Shown here piece by piece: positions 5,389 through 6,696 of a stretch of DNA of 6,696 nt (its first letter is position 1; each line of letters begins with the position of its first letter). Made by a program: the position numbers and the translations under genes. This DNA is from Deltaproteobacteria bacterium (GTDB lineage Bacteria; Myxococcota_A; UBA796; GCA-2862545). The notes beneath the pieces were generated by a model. The model searched no databases and was not told the DNA's origin. It saw only the letters and a list, made by a program, of their open reading frames with translations. The DNA lies in assembly GCA_019307545.1 (NCBI GenBank), contig JAFDJI010000209.1, forward strand, positions 1 through 6,696, written 5' to 3'.

Positions 5389-6684
5389 CTACAACAGGCG
5401 CCGGGCCTTGATCTCCAGGTACCGGCCCAAGAGGGTGGAGGTCAGCCGGTCGGGGGTGGCATCCACCACCAGCGCACCCCGTCGACGCAGTGCCGCCAGG
5501 GAGGTCTCCCGCCATGCGGTCAGCTCCGCGGCAGCCCCGCGGGTGTAGTGGTGGACGGGGCGGGTCGCGGGGCGGTTCACTAGGTAGTCCAGGTCCGGGT
5601 CCCGCATCCACACGCACAGCGGCAGGTGACGACCCGCCAGTCCCCCCACCAGCGCCTTGGCGAGGGTGGCGTTGGGCTCGTCCACCACCGCGGTCATGAG
5701 CACCACCAGACTGCGGCGGCGGACCCGCTGGGCGAGGTGCCGGAAGGCGAGCGCGTAGTCCGGCTCGTGCAGGCTGGGGAACAGGTCATAGGTGCCGCGA
5801 ATGAGTCGACTGCCCGACCGCGCCCCACCCCGAGGCGACAGCCAGGCCCGCACCCGCCGGTCGAAGGCGAGCAGCCCCACCCGGTCGCCGTGCCGCAGGG
5901 CCACCTGGCCCATCATCAGCGCCGCGTTCAGGGCGTGATCGAAGGTGGTCAGGCTGCCGCTGCGGGCGCTCATCATCCGCCCGCAGTCGAGCATGAAGAT
6001 CAGGTTCTGGTTGCTCTCCTGCCCGTATTCGCGGGTGATCAGCTCCCGTTTCCGCGCCGTGGCGCGCCAGTCGATGTGCCGAAGCTCGTCGCCCAGCACG
6101 TAGGGCCGCAGCCGCTCGAACTCGTTCTCGCCGCCTGGGCGGCGCCGCACCCGCACCGGGATCCGACGCTCGTCGTCCCGCGCCTTGAGCCCGTAGTGCC
6201 GAAGCTGGCGGAAGCTCGGGTAGACCCGGATGCTCCCGGGGACGCGCAGCGCCCGTTGCCGCTCCCACAGCCCCAAGGGGGAGCGCCACCGGACCGTCAC
6301 CGGCCCGAAGACGTGCTCTCCGCGCTGGTCCATCTCCACCTGGTAGGAGACCTCGGCTTCGTTGTAGCTGTGGAGCACCAGGGAGATCGGGAGCCCCCGC
6401 CGCTCCCCGGGCGCGTCGTCGGTGACCCGCAGCCGGAGGGTGCGACGCCCCAGGTTGGAGAGGACCAGGCACACCTCGAAGGGCCGCCCCACCGACTGGA
6501 CCGCGGCCACCGTGCGCCGCGCCTCCAAGGCGCCGCCCGCCAAGAGCAGGTCGAGGCCCGCGATCATCGCGATCACCAGGTCGACCGCGATCATCGGCAG
6601 CAGCGCCGCCTTCACCCAGAAGGTCACCGCGGCGATCACCAGCGGGATCACCGCGAGGATCACCAGCCGGCGGGTGGGGATCAC
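5389..6684 (-). CDS. DUF58 domain-containing membrane-anchored protein
   Basis: This is a 431-residue DUF58 protein. Two N-terminal hydrophobic segments (about residues 7-24 and 27-50) form a membrane hairpin, followed by a beta-rich region (about 55-160). The diagnostic DUF58 core is at 186-210: EFERLRPYVLGDELRHIDW, then RATARK. A von Willebrand factor A-like fold follows, with the metal-site strand IFMLDCGRMM at 229-238. Family knowledge: DUF58 proteins are usually encoded beside MoxR-type AAA ATPases and VWA proteins, in modules thought to act as chaperones for envelope or metal-dependent proteins. The ATPase would be expected just beyond the right edge. The start is GTG at 6684, giving the typical MIPTRRL opening. 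Only 12 bases precede it in the window and the frame stays open, so a start farther upstream cannot be ruled out. The neighbouring lipoprotein and outer-membrane protein fit an envelope setting but do not prove a link. Confidence 0.93.
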   Translation of the reverse strand: MIPTRRLVILAVIPLVIAAVTFWVKAALLPMIAVDLVIAMIAGLDLLLAGGALEARRTVAAVQSVGRPFEVCLVLSNLGRRTLRLRVTDDAPGERRGLPISLVLHSYNEAEVSYQVEMDQRGEHVFGPVTVRWRSPLGLWERQRALRVPGSIRVYPSFRQLRHYGLKARDDERRIPVRVRRRPGGENEFERLRPYVLGDELRHIDWRATARKRELITREYGQESNQNLIFMLDCGRMMSARSGSLTTFDHALNAALMMGQVALRHGDRVGLLAFDRRVRAWLSPRGGARSGSRLIRGTYDLFPSLHEPDYALAFRHLAQRVRRRSLVVLMTAVVDEPNATLAKALVGGLAGRHLPLCVWMRDPDLDYLVNRPATRPVHHYTRGAAAELTAWRETSLAALRRRGALVVDATPDRLTSTLLGRYLEIKARRLL

Positions 6685-6696
6685 GCCTTTTCGCCT

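Overview
The window is GC-rich, densely packed bacterial DNA with four complete genes and one truncated gene on two strands. The organism is Gram-negative: one product ends in a C-terminal outer-membrane beta-barrel signature and another is a lipoprotein candidate. The CarD/CdnL fragment resembles the myxobacterial CdnL type, and the lipoprotein carries an Asp-Thr-Gly repeat of the kind common in uncultured Myxococcota. I therefore lean towards Myxococcota or a neighbouring former deltaproteobacterial lineage, with moderate confidence.

Layout. Positions 1-273 (+) encode the C-terminal 90 residues of a CarD/CdnL RNA-polymerase-binding regulator. After 45 bp comes cysS (319-1791, +), a full cysteinyl-tRNA synthetase. 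It converges on a 936-residue minus-strand gene (4598 to 1788) encoding a secreted, multi-domain outer-membrane protein: signal peptide, about six Ig-like beta-sandwich modules, an acidic Pro/Glu/Thr linker built from DNA tandem repeats, and a C-terminal beta-barrel. The two stop codons overlap within a CTAG palindrome. A 208-bp divergent intergenic region (4599-4806) separates this gene from a 192-residue Cys-rich putative lipoprotein (4807-5385, +). That gene converges, with a 3-bp gap, on a DUF58 gene (6684 to 5389, -), whose expected MoxR-type ATPase partner would lie beyond the right edge.

How the genes relate. carD and cysS are housekeeping genes, probably co-transcribed. The outer-membrane protein and the lipoprotein form a divergent envelope pair that shares one control region. 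That region holds the most interesting signal here: a direct repeat CTGTCAA-CGCC-CTGTCAG with the geometry of a PhoB/OmpR-family box. It overlaps a TTGACA element on the opposite strand, which is followed by a run of seven C's. I found no RNA genes, CRISPR array, insertion sequence or clear intrinsic terminator, and no gene-free stretch over 300 bp. The large ORFs antisense to cysS and to the outer-membrane gene are compositional shadows. I did not find a demonstrably new multi-gene system. The best leads are the unusual outer-membrane protein, its repeats and the divergent control region.
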